The notes: generated by a model not told the origin, from the letters alone. Numbered from the stretch's first letter, positions 22,720 to 33,238 are shown. The stretch is DNA of 64,000 nucleotides from an uncultured Chlorobiales bacterium (GCA_903929135.1 CAIYTH010000046.1:1-64000), one strand, 5' to 3'. Numbers and translations: made by a program.

Positions 22720-23757
22720 CTATTCTCCGGATTTTTTTTCATGATCCTTCGCCACATGTCCGCTCATCTCCCGGAACTCCGCGCGGAAGGCGTCGATGCC
22801 TTTCGTCGATTTCACCAGCGGCGGCGGTGGAGGAGTCCTGCGCTTGATGACCATCTTGAAGGCCATGGGAAGCAGGTTCCGCAGGGTCCAGGCAAGACCG
22901 TTGGTCCGGATCGGAAGGGTCGCCTCGACCAGCTTGCCCTTCTTCTCGATATCCTCCATGAATGCTTCGGCATGCCGTGCGCCGCTGGTATCCTTGACGC
23001 CCCTGCTTTCGAGCGCATCTTCCCGGATGCCGTGGATGGCATCCATGATGGGAATGTGCTTGACGCAGCTCTCCTGGCATCGGTAGCAGTGGGTGCAGTC
23101 CCAGACGCCGTGGTCCTTGACCAGGCCGGCGAGCCGCTCCTCATGGCTGGCGTCGCGGTTGTCGACGTTCATGCGGTAGGATTTCAGCAGGATGGCCGGC
23201 GAGACATACTCGCGGTTCGCCCTCAGGATGGTGCACTCCGAAACGCACGACGCGCAGAGAATACAGTCGGTCGCCTTGTCGTACTTCAGGAACTCCTCTT
23301 CCGAGACCAGGAACTCCTTTCGCCCCCACTGCTCCTCGGGCATCTTCGAATCGACCCAGTTCGAATATTGCTGCATCTTCCCGACGAGCGGGTCCATCTC
23401 GACGACCAGATCCTTGATCAGGGGCAGGTTCCTCAGCGGTTCGACCTTGATGACATCCGGCTCCCGGGATTTCTCGAGCTCATCCCACACCTGCGTGGTG
23501 CAGGCGAGCTTCGACATGTTGTTGATCCTCATGGCGCAGGAACCGCAGATACCCGCCTGGCAGAATGCACGGAAGGTCAGCGATGGGTCGACGTGCTCCT
23601 TGATATAGTTCAGGGCCCTGAGTACGGTGATACCCTTTTCGAGCTTGATGGTGTAGTCGTCGAAATAGGGTTTGCTGTCGACCTGGGGATTGAAGCGGTG
23701 CACCCTGAAGGTCACGTCCCGCTTGTCCTCGTTATGCTGTATCGTTGAATCGGTCAT
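22720..23757 (-). CDS. sdhB: succinate dehydrogenase/fumarate reductase iron-sulfur subunit
   Basis: FCQAGICGSCAMRINN, CILCASCVSEC, CTHCYRCQESCVKHIP. Confidence 0.92.
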   Translation of the reverse strand: MTDSTIQHNEDKRDVTFRVHRFNPQVDSKPYFDDYTIKLEKGITVLRALNYIKEHVDPSLTFRAFCQAGICGSCAMRINNMSKLACTTQVWDELEKSREPDVIKVEPLRNLPLIKDLVVEMDPLVGKMQQYSNWVDSKMPEEQWGRKEFLVSEEEFLKYDKATDCILCASCVSECTILRANREYVSPAILLKSYRMNVDNRDASHEERLAGLVKDHGVWDCTHCYRCQESCVKHIPIMDAIHGIREDALESRGVKDTSGARHAEAFMEDIEKKGKLVEATLPIRTNGLAWTLRNLLPMAFKMVIKRRTPPPPPLVKSTKGIDAFRAEFREMSGHVAKDHEKKSGE

Positions 23758-23769
23758 GAAATATGCTGC

Positions 23770-25473
23770 TTAATAGGTTCGTTCCTGGAGCTCATACCTG
23801 CCCATCGTCACCGGCTTGAAACCAAGGCGGGGTGCCCCTTTTTCGAGGGTGTAGGTGGTATGGCGGTGCCAGTTGTCGTCGTCGCGGGTCGGAAAGTCGG
23901 TCCTGGTGTGGGAACCGCGGCTCTCCTCGCGGACGAGCGCCCCTGCGGCCACGGTTTCGGCAAGATCCAGCATGTTCCTGAGCTCGAGCACCTGGATCAG
24001 GTTCGTATTGTAGACGTCGCTGGTGTCGAACACCCTCACGTGGGAGAAGCGCTCCTTCAGGGCGGCGAGATCCTCGATGCCCTTGCTGATCTTCGATGCC
24101 TCGCGGTAGATGCCGACATTCTGACCCAGGGTATGGCCGAGCTCCTCACGCAGGGTTCCGTAGCGTTCGTAGTGGCCGGAAGGCTGCATGAAGCTCCTCA
24201 GCTCCAGCTCCTTCCCGAGAATCTCCACATCCCGGATGGGCGAAGGATCGAACTTCCCCGCCTCTTCAGCCGCGGCCCTGCCGGCGATCCTGCCGAAAAC
24301 CAGGATATCAAGCAGCGAGTTTCCTCCGAGGCGGTTCGCGCCGTGCACCGAGACGCAACCGCACTCACCGGCCGCATACACGCCCTCCATGACGGTACGT
24401 CCGTAATTGTCGGTATCGATGCCTCCCATGGAGTAGTGCGCCGTCGGCCTGACCGGTATCGGCTCCTCGATCGGATCGACGCCTTCGAAGTACATGCACA
24501 TCTCCCTGATCTGCGGCAGCCTCGACTTGATCAGGTCGGCGCCGAGATGCCTGAGGTCGAGATGGAGATATTTGCCGGCCGGGCTGTCGAAACCGCGGCC
24601 TTCGAGGATTTCCGTTTCGAGCGAACGGGAGACGAGATCCCTCGGACCGAGCTCCATCTTCTCCGGCGCGTAGCGCGACATGAACCGCTCGCCGAGCGCA
24701 TTGACCAGATAACCGCCTTCGCCGCGCGCACCTTCGGTCACCAGCAGGCCGCTTTTGCGAAGCCCGGTCGGATGGAACTGAACGAACTCCATGTCCTTGA
24801 GGGGAATACCCGCGCGGTAGGCGATAGCCTGACCGTCGCCGGTGTTGCCGGCCGCGTTGCTGGAGCGGTTCCAGTACATCTTTGCATAGCCGCCGGTAGC
24901 GAATATGACCGTTTTGGCAGGAAATGCCTCGATCTTGCCGGTCTTGACGTTCAGGGCGATGAGCCCTTTCGAGCGGCTACCGTCCACGGAGAGGTCGAGC
25001 GCGAAATATTCGTTGAAGAACTGGACCCCTTTCCTGAGGCACTGTTCGTAAAGCGTCTGCAGGATGGTGTGCCCGGTCTTGTCGGCGCAGTAGCAGCACC
25101 GGGGGCGGCCCGCTCCGCCGAACGGCCGCTGGGCGATGGTTTTGTCGTCCAGCCTCGACCAGGGGGTACCCATGTTCTCGAGCTCGCGGATGATCTTCGG
25201 AGCTTCGGAGCAAAGCACCTCGACGGCGTCCTGGTCAGCCAGGTAGTCGCTGCCTTTGATGGTATCGAAAATGTGCATTTCGACCGTATCGTCCTTGGCC
25301 TTGTTCGCCAGGGCCGCGTTTGCTCCGCCCTGGGCGGCCGACGTGTGCGACCGGTTCGGGTAGATCTTTGAAATCACGGCGATATTCAGCCCGGCATTGG
25401 TTTTCATGGCTTCCATGGCTGCATAGAGGCCCGCACCGCCGCCACCGACGATGACGATATCAAATGGTTTCAT
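23770..25473 (-). CDS. sdhA: succinate dehydrogenase/fumarate reductase flavoprotein subunit
   Basis: [16 protein letters not shown] motif, [29 protein letters not shown]. Confidence 0.95.
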   Translation of the reverse strand: MKPFDIVIVGGGGAGLYAAMEAMKTNAGLNIAVISKIYPNRSHTSAAQGGANAALANKAKDDTVEMHIFDTIKGSDYLADQDAVEVLCSEAPKIIRELENMGTPWSRLDDKTIAQRPFGGAGRPRCCYCADKTGHTILQTLYEQCLRKGVQFFNEYFALDLSVDGSRSKGLIALNVKTGKIEAFPAKTVIFATGGYAKMYWNRSSNAAGNTGDGQAIAYRAGIPLKDMEFVQFHPTGLRKSGLLVTEGARGEGGYLVNALGERFMSRYAPEKMELGPRDLVSRSLETEILEGRGFDSPAGKYLHLDLRHLGADLIKSRLPQIREMCMYFEGVDPIEEPIPVRPTAHYSMGGIDTDNYGRTVMEGVYAAGECGCVSVHGANRLGGNSLLDILVFGRIAGRAAAEEAGKFDPSPIRDVEILGKELELRSFMQPSGHYERYGTLREELGHTLGQNVGIYREASKISKGIEDLAALKERFSHVRVFDTSDVYNTNLIQVLELRNMLDLAETVAAGALVREESRGSHTRTDFPTRDDDNWHRHTTYTLEKGAPRLGFKPVTMGRYELQERTY

Positions 25474-25608
25474 AAAGGCTCGGAAATCCGTGCACACCCA
25501 TTCCAGTGCAGGTGTGCTGGTTTAAAAAAGGGCCTGCCATGCGAACAGGACCCGTGCTGAATTTTCAGATGCATTCCCCAGGTACGCCGAGGTCGGCGTC
25601 CGGCAGGG

Positions 25609-26055
25609 CTATAAGGCGATATGGTCGTCGTGGACAGGAAGTTCCTCGACGGCGTGGAGCACATCGGACATGTTGAGAATGCCGATGATCTTGTTGTTGT
25701 CCATGATGGAGAGCCTCCTGATGTTGGTCCGCTTCATCAGGCGAAGGGCGTACTTGATCCTCATGCTGGGATTGACGCTGATCACCGGCTTGCTCATGAT
25801 CTGGAAGACCGGGGTGTTCCACGGGTCACGGTGGATGTCTTCGCCCGGATCGATCACCTTCTCGAGAATGTCCTTTTCGGTGATGATGCCGTAGCAGTCG
25901 TCCTCGTTGCGCGGCTCCACGACGATGCCGCTCTCACCGGTTTTCTTCATGATCTGCAACGCCTCGGCGACGGTCGCACTCCCCTTGATGGTCTGGAAAT
26001 CCTTGTTCATCAGGGCCGAAACCGGCAGGGTACGTAATGTTATGAGCTGATCCAT
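25609..26055 (-). CDS. CBS-domain pair protein
   Basis: two CBS repeats ([35 protein letters not shown]). Confidence 0.85.
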   Translation of the reverse strand: MDQLITLRTLPVSALMNKDFQTIKGSATVAEALQIMKKTGESGIVVEPRNEDDCYGIITEKDILEKVIDPGEDIHRDPWNTPVFQIMSKPVISVNPSMRIKYALRLMKRTNIRRLSIMDNNKIIGILNMSDVLHAVEELPVHDDHIAL

Positions 26056-26245
26056 GGCAATTCCCCTCGTGTTAATAAAAAAAGGACAGGCTGTCCCCTT
26101 ACTATTGTTTCAAATAATAGCGCTGAAGCTATGTCGGACTGTAAAGACGAAAGGTAGGGTCGCTGTTCCGCCGCGGAAAGGGCCGAAACGCATAATTATA
26201 CAAGTAAACTAAAGAAGAGTCAAAAAGCAAGAGCCGGCAAAAAAA

Positions 26246-26893
26246 TCAGCTGATACCGTGAGCTTTTTTATACTCGGTCCAGTTGCGTTTCAGATCGATG
26301 AACGCATCGGCGTCGGGCTGCAGGAGAAACGGGTTTGTCCTCTTCTCCTGTCCGACCGTCGACACCGGGGAGGTGCCGTAATCGTGGCCTGGATAGACCT
26401 TCGTGCCCTCCGGCAGGCGCATCAGGCGTTCGTGCAGCGACCGGTACTCCCGTCTCGCGTCGTCATCGCTCCAGGTGCCGCCGACCTTGCCGACGAACAG
26501 CGTATCGCCGGTGAAGAGCGCATCGCCGCAGAGGATGCAGATGGAATCTTCAGTATGGCCCGGGGTATGGATGATGCTGAAACCGGAGGGTCCAAGGGGA
26601 AACACCTCGTCGTCGGCAACCATCGTGCCGGTCTGCCCGCAGCGCTCCCCGAACAGCAGTACCCTGACGCCGGTCAGCCGTTCGAACTCGGCGTTGCCGT
26701 TGCAGTGGTCCTGGTGACCATGCGTGCAGAATGCGTAGCGTACCGTCCAGCCATGGCCGGCGGCGAAGTCGGCGAGCATGGCCGGCGAGTTCGACGGGTC
26801 GACGGCGAACGCCTCACCCGACGACTCCTCAACGCACAGGTAACCGAAATTACGGTCGCCTCCTGTACGGAACTGTTCTACGCGCAGACTCAT
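26246..26893 (-). CDS. MBL-fold metallo-hydrolase (ETHE1/GloB-like)
   Basis: THGHQDH, HTPGHTEDS, FTGDTLF, YPGHDYGTSPVSTVGQEKRTNP. Confidence 0.85.
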   Translation of the reverse strand: MSLRVEQFRTGGDRNFGYLCVEESSGEAFAVDPSNSPAMLADFAAGHGWTVRYAFCTHGHQDHCNGNAEFERLTGVRVLLFGERCGQTGTMVADDEVFPLGPSGFSIIHTPGHTEDSICILCGDALFTGDTLFVGKVGGTWSDDDARREYRSLHERLMRLPEGTKVYPGHDYGTSPVSTVGQEKRTNPFLLQPDADAFIDLKRNWTEYKKAHGIS

Positions 26894-26906
26894 GGCCGCC
26901 TCCCGA

Positions 26907-27212
26907 TCAAAGCATTTTCTCGACGTTCATCACAAAGGCTCTCGACGGAAAGGCCGGATCGGTAGCGATCGGCTCACGCTCCAGTTCGGCCATGATGGCC
27001 TCGGCCTTCGCGTCGTCGAGGATCGCGAAGCAGAGCGACGAATAGGTGCTCAGGTCCTTGTCCGAGGGCCACCACGAAACCGGCTCCCTGAACGCGTCGC
27101 ACGAGCAGCCCCTGATGGCCATGTTGCTGAACAGATAGACCTGATGCGACATGAAGAGTTTGCGCACTTTCGGTCTGGCCTCTTCGTCCCCTATGATGGC
27201 AAAGAGTTTCAT
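26907..27212 (-). CDS. small PII-like protein adjacent to RND pump (family tentative)
   Basis: 101 aa; C-terminal LCFAILDD..AEAIMAEL...RAFVMNVEKML pattern reminiscent of PII-like proteins. Confidence 0.55.
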   Translation of the reverse strand: MKLFAIIGDEEARPKVRKLFMSHQVYLFSNMAIRGCSCDAFREPVSWWPSDKDLSTYSSLCFAILDDAKAEAIMAELEREPIATDPAFPSRAFVMNVEKML

Positions 27213-27231
27213 GGGTCTTGTTGCTTCAGGG

Positions 27232-30200
27232 TTATGCGGCCAGCTTCTTCGTTTCGCCCTTCTTCTCGCTCATGTAATATACGAGCGGAACGACAACAAG
27301 CGTCAGGATCGTCGAAAGTACCGACCCCCAGATGAGCGAGATGGCCAGGCCCTGGAAAATCGGGTCGAACAGCATGACCACGGAACCGATGACCACGGCG
27401 CCGGAAGTGAGGATGATCGGACGGGTTCGTACCGCAGCCGACTCGATGACCGACTGTTTCAGGCCGACGCCCTCCTCCCTACGGATCTGGATGAAGTCGA
27501 TGAGCAGCACCGCGTTCCTGACCATGATGCCGGCCAGTGCGATCATGCCGATCATGCTGGTGGCCGTGAAGAACGCCCCATGGATGAAGTGGCCGGGAAT
27601 GATACCCACCAGGCTGAGCGGAATGGAGATCATCATGATCAGCGGGGTCTTGAACGACTGGAACCAGCCGATGATCAGCAGGTAGATGATGACCAGCACC
27701 ACGGCGAAGGCCGTGCCGAGGTCACGGAACACCTCGAAGGTGATCTGCCACTCGCCGTCCCATTTCAGGGCCGGCTTGTCGTCGGACTTCGGCACCGACG
27801 TGTAGAGCGGGTTGACCACGGTACCGCCCGGCACCTTGATCCGGGCGATCTTCTTGTCGAGCTCGAGCATCGCATAGACAGGGCTTTCGGTCACTCCGGC
27901 CACGTCGGCGGTCACATAGACCACGTCGTGCAGGTCCTTGCGGTACATGCTCTTGTCCTGGATCTTCTCCCTTACGGTCACCAGCTCCGAGAGGGGGATC
28001 ATCTGGCCGGGCCTGAGCCTGCTGGTCATGCTCCCCATGCCCTGGGACTGGACGAAGATGCCCGAGAGGTCCTTGAGCGAAGTGCGGTCTGCCTTGGGCA
28101 GCCTCAACTGGATGGTCACCGGCTCGATCTCGTCCGGCAGGTGCACGATGCCCACGTCGACGCCCCCGAGCGACATGCGCAGGGTCTGGGCGATCTGATC
28201 CGGGGTCACGCCGCGGAAAGCCGCACGATCCTTGTTGATGACCAGGTCGTATACCTTCTGGTCCGCTTCGACCATCCAGTCGACGTCAACCACTCCGGGA
28301 GTCGAGGCGAATACCTTCCTGACCTCTTTTGCCAGCGCGATGCGGGACTGCATGTCGGGGCCGTAGATTTCTGCCACGATGGTCGACAGCACCGGAGGTC
28401 CCGGAGGAATCTCGACGATCTTGGCGTTTGCGCCGTAACGGTTGGCGATCTCCTGCACACCGGGCCTGACCCGTTTGGCGATGTCGTGGCTCTGTGCCTT
28501 CCGGAGGCCTTTATGCACCAGGTTCACCTGGATGTCCGCCATGTTTTCGGCCTTGCGGAGGTAGTAATGCCGGACCAGCCCGTTGAAGTTGATCGGCGCG
28601 TTGGTGCCCACGTAATACTGGCTGCTCTGGACCTCGGGCACACCCTTCAGGTAGGCCGAAATCTCCCTGGTCACCTTCTCGGTGCGCTCCAGCGCCGTGC
28701 CCGCAGGCATGTCGATGATGACCTGGAACTCGTTCTTGTTGTCGAACGGGAGCATCTTCATCTGCACCATCTTGAGAGGAATCATGGCGATGGCGCCACC
28801 GAGCATGAGGCCGACCACTCCGAAGGCGAGCCAGGTCTTCAGTCTGCTGTCGATGAACGGAGTGAGCACCTTGTCGAACAGGCGGTAATAGATGGTGTTC
28901 CTGATGTCGTACTCTTCATGGTGCCCCTCGTCGGTTTTCAGCAGACGGTAGGAGAGCCACGGCGTCGCGATGAGCGCCACCATCAGCGAGAAGATCATGG
29001 CAAGCGACGCGCCGATGGGCATCGGGCTCATGTAGGGGCCCATCAGGCCGGAGACGAAGACCATGGGAAGCACGGCCGCGATGACCGTGAAGGTGGCCAG
29101 GATGGTCGGGTTGCCGACTTCGCTGATAGCCGTGATGGCCGCCTGCAGCCTCGGCTGCCGCTTCATGGCGAAGTGGCGATGGATGTTCTCGGCGATGATG
29201 ATCGAGTCGTCGACCACGATGCCGGTTACGAAGATGAGCGCGAACAGCGTCACCCGGTTGAGCGTGTAATGCAGCAGGAAATAGACCAGCAGCGTGAGCG
29301 CGAAGGTCACCGGCACCGATGCGAACACCACGAGGGCGCCCCTCCAGCCGAGGAAGAATCCCACCACGATCGTCACTGCTACGACGGCCATCATGAGGTG
29401 CTCGAGGAGGGTGAACACCTTCTCCGAGGCGGTCTCGCCGTAGTTCCTCGTTTCGGTCACGGTGACCCCGGCAGGAATGACCGTGCCCTTCATCCCGTCG
29501 ATGCGGGAAATGACCTTGTTTGCCAGCGCGGTGGCGTCCGTGCCCTGCCTCTTGGCGACCGTCAGGGTCACCGATGGGTAATCGGCGGTATCCTTGTTGC
29601 CTGAAGACGCGCCCCATCCGAAGCCGGTGTAGTTGTTCACCTCTTCAGGACCGTCGGTGATCTGCGCCACATCCCTGAGGAACACCGGCGAGGCTCCGTA
29701 GATCCCCACGACGATGTTGCCGACATCCCCGGCGCTTTCGAGGAAATGCCCGGTCTTGACGATGATCTGCCGGTCCATCTGCTTGAAATCACCCGAAGTC
29801 ATCTGGGTATTGGAGGCCTGGACCTGCCTGGCGATCTGCAACGGCGTGATGTTGAACCTCTGGAGTTTCTGCTTGTCGAGGAGCACGCGCACCTGGCGCT
29901 TCATGCCGCCCTTGACCTCGACGTCGCCGATGTTCTCGGTCTTCTTGAGGTCTTCGGCCGCTTTCAGGGCAATCCGCCTCAGCTCGTAGGGATCCTTGTT
30001 TTTGCTCCAGAAGGTGAGGTTGAGCACCGGCACGTCGTCGATGGCCACCTTCTTCATCAGCGGCATCTGGACGCCGGGAGGCATCTTGTCCATGTTCTTC
30101 ATGAGGGTCGACCAGAGCTTGACCATGCTCTGCTCGGTATCGTCGCCGACGTTGTACCTGACGGTCACCACGGCGAAATCGGGCATTGAGGTCGAATAGA

Positions 30201-30453
30201 CGTAGTTGACCCCCTTGATTTCGGTCAGCGTGCGCTCGAACGGCTTCGCCACCCGCTCCTCGACCTCGGCGGCTGTCGCCCCCGGATAGGGGACGTAGAT
30301 ATCGACGAGCGGCACCACGATCTGCGGCTCCTCCTCCCTCGGGGTCATGAACGTGGCCATGATGCCGACAAGAAGAGACGCCAGCATCAGCAGCGGCGTT
30401 ATCTTCGAATTTATGAACTGCTTTGCAAGCTTTCCCGCAATACCTTCATTCAT
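27232..30453 (-). CDS. RND-family efflux permease
   Basis: about 1073 aa, duplicated 6-TM/periplasmic architecture; GIVVDDSIIIAENIHRH motif IV-like region. Confidence 0.93.
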   Translation of the reverse strand: MNEGIAGKLAKQFINSKITPLLMLASLLVGIMATFMTPREEEPQIVVPLVDIYVPYPGATAAEVEERVAKPFERTLTEIKGVNYVYSTSMPDFAVVTVRYNVGDDTEQSMVKLWSTLMKNMDKMPPGVQMPLMKKVAIDDVPVLNLTFWSKNKDPYELRRIALKAAEDLKKTENIGDVEVKGGMKRQVRVLLDKQKLQRFNITPLQIARQVQASNTQMTSGDFKQMDRQIIVKTGHFLESAGDVGNIVVGIYGASPVFLRDVAQITDGPEEVNNYTGFGWGASSGNKDTADYPSVTLTVAKRQGTDATALANKVISRIDGMKGTVIPAGVTVTETRNYGETASEKVFTLLEHLMMAVVAVTIVVGFFLGWRGALVVFASVPVTFALTLLVYFLLHYTLNRVTLFALIFVTGIVVDDSIIIAENIHRHFAMKRQPRLQAAITAISEVGNPTILATFTVIAAVLPMVFVSGLMGPYMSPMPIGASLAMIFSLMVALIATPWLSYRLLKTDEGHHEEYDIRNTIYYRLFDKVLTPFIDSRLKTWLAFGVVGLMLGGAIAMIPLKMVQMKMLPFDNKNEFQVIIDMPAGTALERTEKVTREISAYLKGVPEVQSSQYYVGTNAPINFNGLVRHYYLRKAENMADIQVNLVHKGLRKAQSHDIAKRVRPGVQEIANRYGANAKIVEIPPGPPVLSTIVAEIYGPDMQSRIALAKEVRKVFASTPGVVDVDWMVEADQKVYDLVINKDRAAFRGVTPDQIAQTLRMSLGGVDVGIVHLPDEIEPVTIQLRLPKADRTSLKDLSGIFVQSQGMGSMTSRLRPGQMIPLSELVTVREKIQDKSMYRKDLHDVVYVTADVAGVTESPVYAMLELDKKIARIKVPGGTVVNPLYTSVPKSDDKPALKWDGEWQITFEVFRDLGTAFAVVLVIIYLLIIGWFQSFKTPLIMMISIPLSLVGIIPGHFIHGAFFTATSMIGMIALAGIMVRNAVLLIDFIQIRREEGVGLKQSVIESAAVRTRPIILTSGAVVIGSVVMLFDPIFQGLAISLIWGSVLSTILTLVVVPLVYYMSEKKGETKKLAA

Positions 30454-30531
30454 GTGCACGAGCCTCCTCTGCTCTGTGTTGCATATCGATGTTGATCTTT
30501 ATGGCGCCCGATCCGGGCGCCGGCCGCAGCA

Positions 30532-31860
30532 TTACCTGTCTCCGTAATATTCCAGGTCGCTTCTGGCGATGCAGTAGTCGTACTTCGCCTGGTTGATCCT
30601 GAGCTTGGCGTAGGTGAACGACCCCTCCCGCATCAGCAGCTCGAAGGTCATGGCCATGCCGGTCCTGAACTGCTCTCCGATGAAGTCGAGGCTGACCCGG
30701 GCCTCTTCGAGGGACTTCCTTGCGACTGCAACGCGCTCCTTCGCGGTGGCCATCGCCCTGCGGGCCTTCTTGACCTCGAATTCGCTCTGCTCCTTTGCCG
30801 CTTCGTAATTGTATCGAGCCTCGAGCAACTGAGCCTTGGCTTCCTGCACCTTGCCCTGGGTAGCCATGCCGTCGAAGAGGTTCCACTGCATGTTCATGCC
30901 GATCGTAAAGCTCGATCCACCGCTCCCCATCAGAGCGGAGTCGTGCCAGTTCTGCTGGGCGAAGGCATTGAGCCTCGGCAGCCACTGGGCACGAGCCATG
31001 TCGTGCTGGAAACCGGTAACCTCCTGATAGGATTCGAGCGCCTTCAGGTCGCTCCTGCCGGCTGGATGACCATTACCGTGTGACGCCGGAGCATCTCCGT
31101 CGATAACAAGGTCTCCGGTCGGAACGACAGTGTCTTCGATATCCAGGTGCAGCATCGACCGCAGGGCATCCTCGGCGTTCTTCGCCTCATCCTGCATCAT
31201 GAGCTTCTGCTCCCTGAGTTCGGCGAGACGCACATCGGTCGAAAGCTTGTCGGACTTCGTGAGGATACCTGCCTTGTAGGCTTTTGACGCCTCGCCGCTG
31301 TATCCATGCATGATGACGATCGACTGTTCGATGGCTGCGATGTTCTTCCTCGCCATGATGAGGCCGTAATAGGCCTTTTTCACGTTCAGGTCGATCGTTT
31401 CGACAGCCCGCTCGGCCATGAATCCCTGCGCTTTCCTTGCACTCCTGGCGACCGAACGGCCGATCATGGCGTCAACGTTCAGCAGCGGCTGAACGACGCC
31501 GATCGTCGTCTGGAAATCGGTGATGCCGTCAGGATGGTTCAGTGCGGAAGGCATGAAATCCTGCTGGGTCACGATTCCCTGCTGCAGCTTGAACACGAGG
31601 TTCGCCCCCGGATCGTTGGTATGCACCCAGGTTTCGGAAACCTGGACCTTCGGCAGGTAAGCCTGCCGGCTCTGCACGATCCTGGCATCTGCCTGGTCTA
31701 TCCTTGCTTTCGCAGCCTTGATCGTGGCATTCCGCTCATGCGCCATCTTCAGCGCATCGTCGAGGGAGAGCTTCATCGCGGCGGCCTCAGCATTCGCAGA
31801 GAGTGCGAGTGCCGTCGCGAGCAGGGCGAAAACCCTTCTGGTTACCTTCATCGTCGTCAC
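30532..31860 (-). CDS. TolC-family outer membrane channel protein
   Basis: signal peptide, LSLDDALKMAHERNATIKAAKARIDQADARI; coiled-coil repeats. Confidence 0.9.
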   Translation of the reverse strand: MTTMKVTRRVFALLATALALSANAEAAAMKLSLDDALKMAHERNATIKAAKARIDQADARIVQSRQAYLPKVQVSETWVHTNDPGANLVFKLQQGIVTQQDFMPSALNHPDGITDFQTTIGVVQPLLNVDAMIGRSVARSARKAQGFMAERAVETIDLNVKKAYYGLIMARKNIAAIEQSIVIMHGYSGEASKAYKAGILTKSDKLSTDVRLAELREQKLMMQDEAKNAEDALRSMLHLDIEDTVVPTGDLVIDGDAPASHGNGHPAGRSDLKALESYQEVTGFQHDMARAQWLPRLNAFAQQNWHDSALMGSGGSSFTIGMNMQWNLFDGMATQGKVQEAKAQLLEARYNYEAAKEQSEFEVKKARRAMATAKERVAVARKSLEEARVSLDFIGEQFRTGMAMTFELLMREGSFTYAKLRINQAKYDYCIARSDLEYYGDR

Positions 31861-32087
31861 TTTTTTGAAATCAGTTTGAGAATCTTTTCCACTCTTTCAG
31901 CATCCTGATTGCTCAGGCAATGCTTCAGGTTCCGGTTCAGCACGAGGGAAAAGGTGTTGTCGAGCGCCGCCTTGGCTGCCTGGAACTGGGTGATCACCTT
32001 TTCGCACTCCTCTTCGCGCTCGATCATCTTGATAAGCCCCTGCACCTGCCCGCTGATCTTCTTCAGCCTGAGAATCACATCTTCCAT
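31857..32087 (-). CDS. CsoR/RcnR/CstR (DUF156)-family transcriptional repressor
   Basis: 76 aa all-helical; RLKKISGQVQGLIKMIE...C28...N53...C57. Confidence 0.92.
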   Translation of the reverse strand: MEDVILRLKKISGQVQGLIKMIEREEECEKVITQFQAAKAALDNTFSLVLNRNLKHCLSNQDAERVEKILKLISKK

Positions 32088-32135
32088 CTGGCGCTCCTTT
32101 TAAGGATTTGAGTCATTTGAAAAAGGCAACACATG

Positions 32136-32158
32136 ATACCCATACCCCCTATGGGTAT
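32136..32158. promoter_or_regulatory. predicted CsoR-family operator ATACCCATA-CCCCC-TATGGGTAT
   Basis: perfect 9-bp inverted repeat about 50 bp upstream of the repressor start codon. Confidence 0.8.
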
Positions 32159-32168
32159 GTAATAGTAC

Positions 32169-32216
32169 AAAAAAGAAAGCCTCCATGCAACCGGAAATAT
32201 TCCGGAGCATGGAGGC
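32169..32216 (-). terminator. rho-independent terminator
   Basis: GCCTCCATGC...GCATGGAGGC with inner CCGGA/TCCGG, followed on minus strand by U-rich tract. Confidence 0.85.
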
Positions 32217-32236
32217 CCTGAAACGATAAAAAAAGG

Positions 32237-32857
32237 TCAGCAGGCCCCGCCGTCGGCGGAGAGTTCAGACATGGTGCAGCAGATATCCGACTGCACCTGG
32301 CAGAGCATGCTGTCGGTGGCCTGCTGCATGATCTTGGACATGATCGTTTCGGTCATGAACTTCAGGATGCCTTCGGGCATCATGTTCAGCGGAAAGGAGA
32401 GGGTGAAGTCGAGCGTGATGTCGGTCTCGAAATGTACCTCGGTTTTGCCGTCGTCAAGGTGGTAGAGGCATATCCGCGCTTCTGCCTGGCCGACGAAGGT
32501 GTGCTCACCGTGAGACTTGGCGTCGGATACGGCCGGAGCATTGACCCAGCGGATGCACCTGCCGGTCACGGTGCCTGCCGGAAGCGGTTCCTCTCCGGAG
32601 ATCGGCCCGGGAGGGGTGGACGCAGGACCGAGATGCTCCTCGTTCTGTTTGACGAAGAATACAGCGGTAATGGGGTTGTCCCTCGGATCATTGACCTGGA
32701 ATACCCATTGATACACCCCGTGTTTCTCCAGAAACTCCACATTGGTGCAATAAGGATTGCATTTGAGGATCTTGACATGATCGGAGAAATAGGTCACCGA
32801 CTCGTGAAGGCAAGATTCAACAATCACCTTGGCCCGACTTTTTCCTACTACTTCCAT
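32237..32857 (-). CDS. hypothetical protein (START/SRPBCC-like, possibly DUF1997)
   Basis: 206 aa ORF with its own terminator; family placement tentative. Confidence 0.65.
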   Translation of the reverse strand: MEVVGKSRAKVIVESCLHESVTYFSDHVKILKCNPYCTNVEFLEKHGVYQWVFQVNDPRDNPITAVFFVKQNEEHLGPASTPPGPISGEEPLPAGTVTGRCIRWVNAPAVSDAKSHGEHTFVGQAEARICLYHLDDGKTEVHFETDITLDFTLSFPLNMMPEGILKFMTETIMSKIMQQATDSMLCQVQSDICCTMSELSADGGAC

Positions 32858-33238
32858 AACAACAGAAACTATAGCGTTTTAATAATGAACAACTTATATG
32901 CCGCCAGCCTGCCGGATCGAAACGGGAAAGCGCTCAAGACCCAAATCTGGCTGCCCCGAAATATCGATGCGCTTTAGCGAAATAATAAAAACCGACAGGC
33001 TCAGATCAAAACCCCTCCCGAAATAACCTCCTCCCGACGGAACCTCCTCTGAAGTACTGTGAAGCGGCTGCGGAAACTTCTCCATGAACGCGCAACAAAA
33101 TTCCAGAGTTCCCGAATATGACCATCTTCATGAACACGATCGATGGCCTGCAGAACCTGCAATCCTTTATATCGAAGTTTTTGCTTATACTTGTATGCTT
33201 TTTCACCCATGGTATCTGTCATCACAACCGTCCCGTCA

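Noticed and set aside
22741-23748. 335-aa plus-strand ORF opposite sdhB
   Set aside because: Antisense shadow ORF, exact overlap with sdhB.
23860-25371. 503-aa plus-strand ORF opposite sdhA
   Set aside because: Antisense shadow of a confidently identified flavoprotein gene; no domain signatures.
27151-29604. 817-aa plus-strand ORF antisense to the RND permease gene
   Set aside because: Shadow ORF in high-GC coding DNA: His/Asp/Arg/Gly-rich composition, no recognisable domain; the opposite strand encodes a clear RND protein.
30446-30985. 179-aa ORF between TolC and RND genes, checked as a possible missing membrane-fusion protein
   Set aside because: It is an alternative frame of the TolC gene, lacks lipoyl/HlyD features and has low-complexity Arg/Gly composition.
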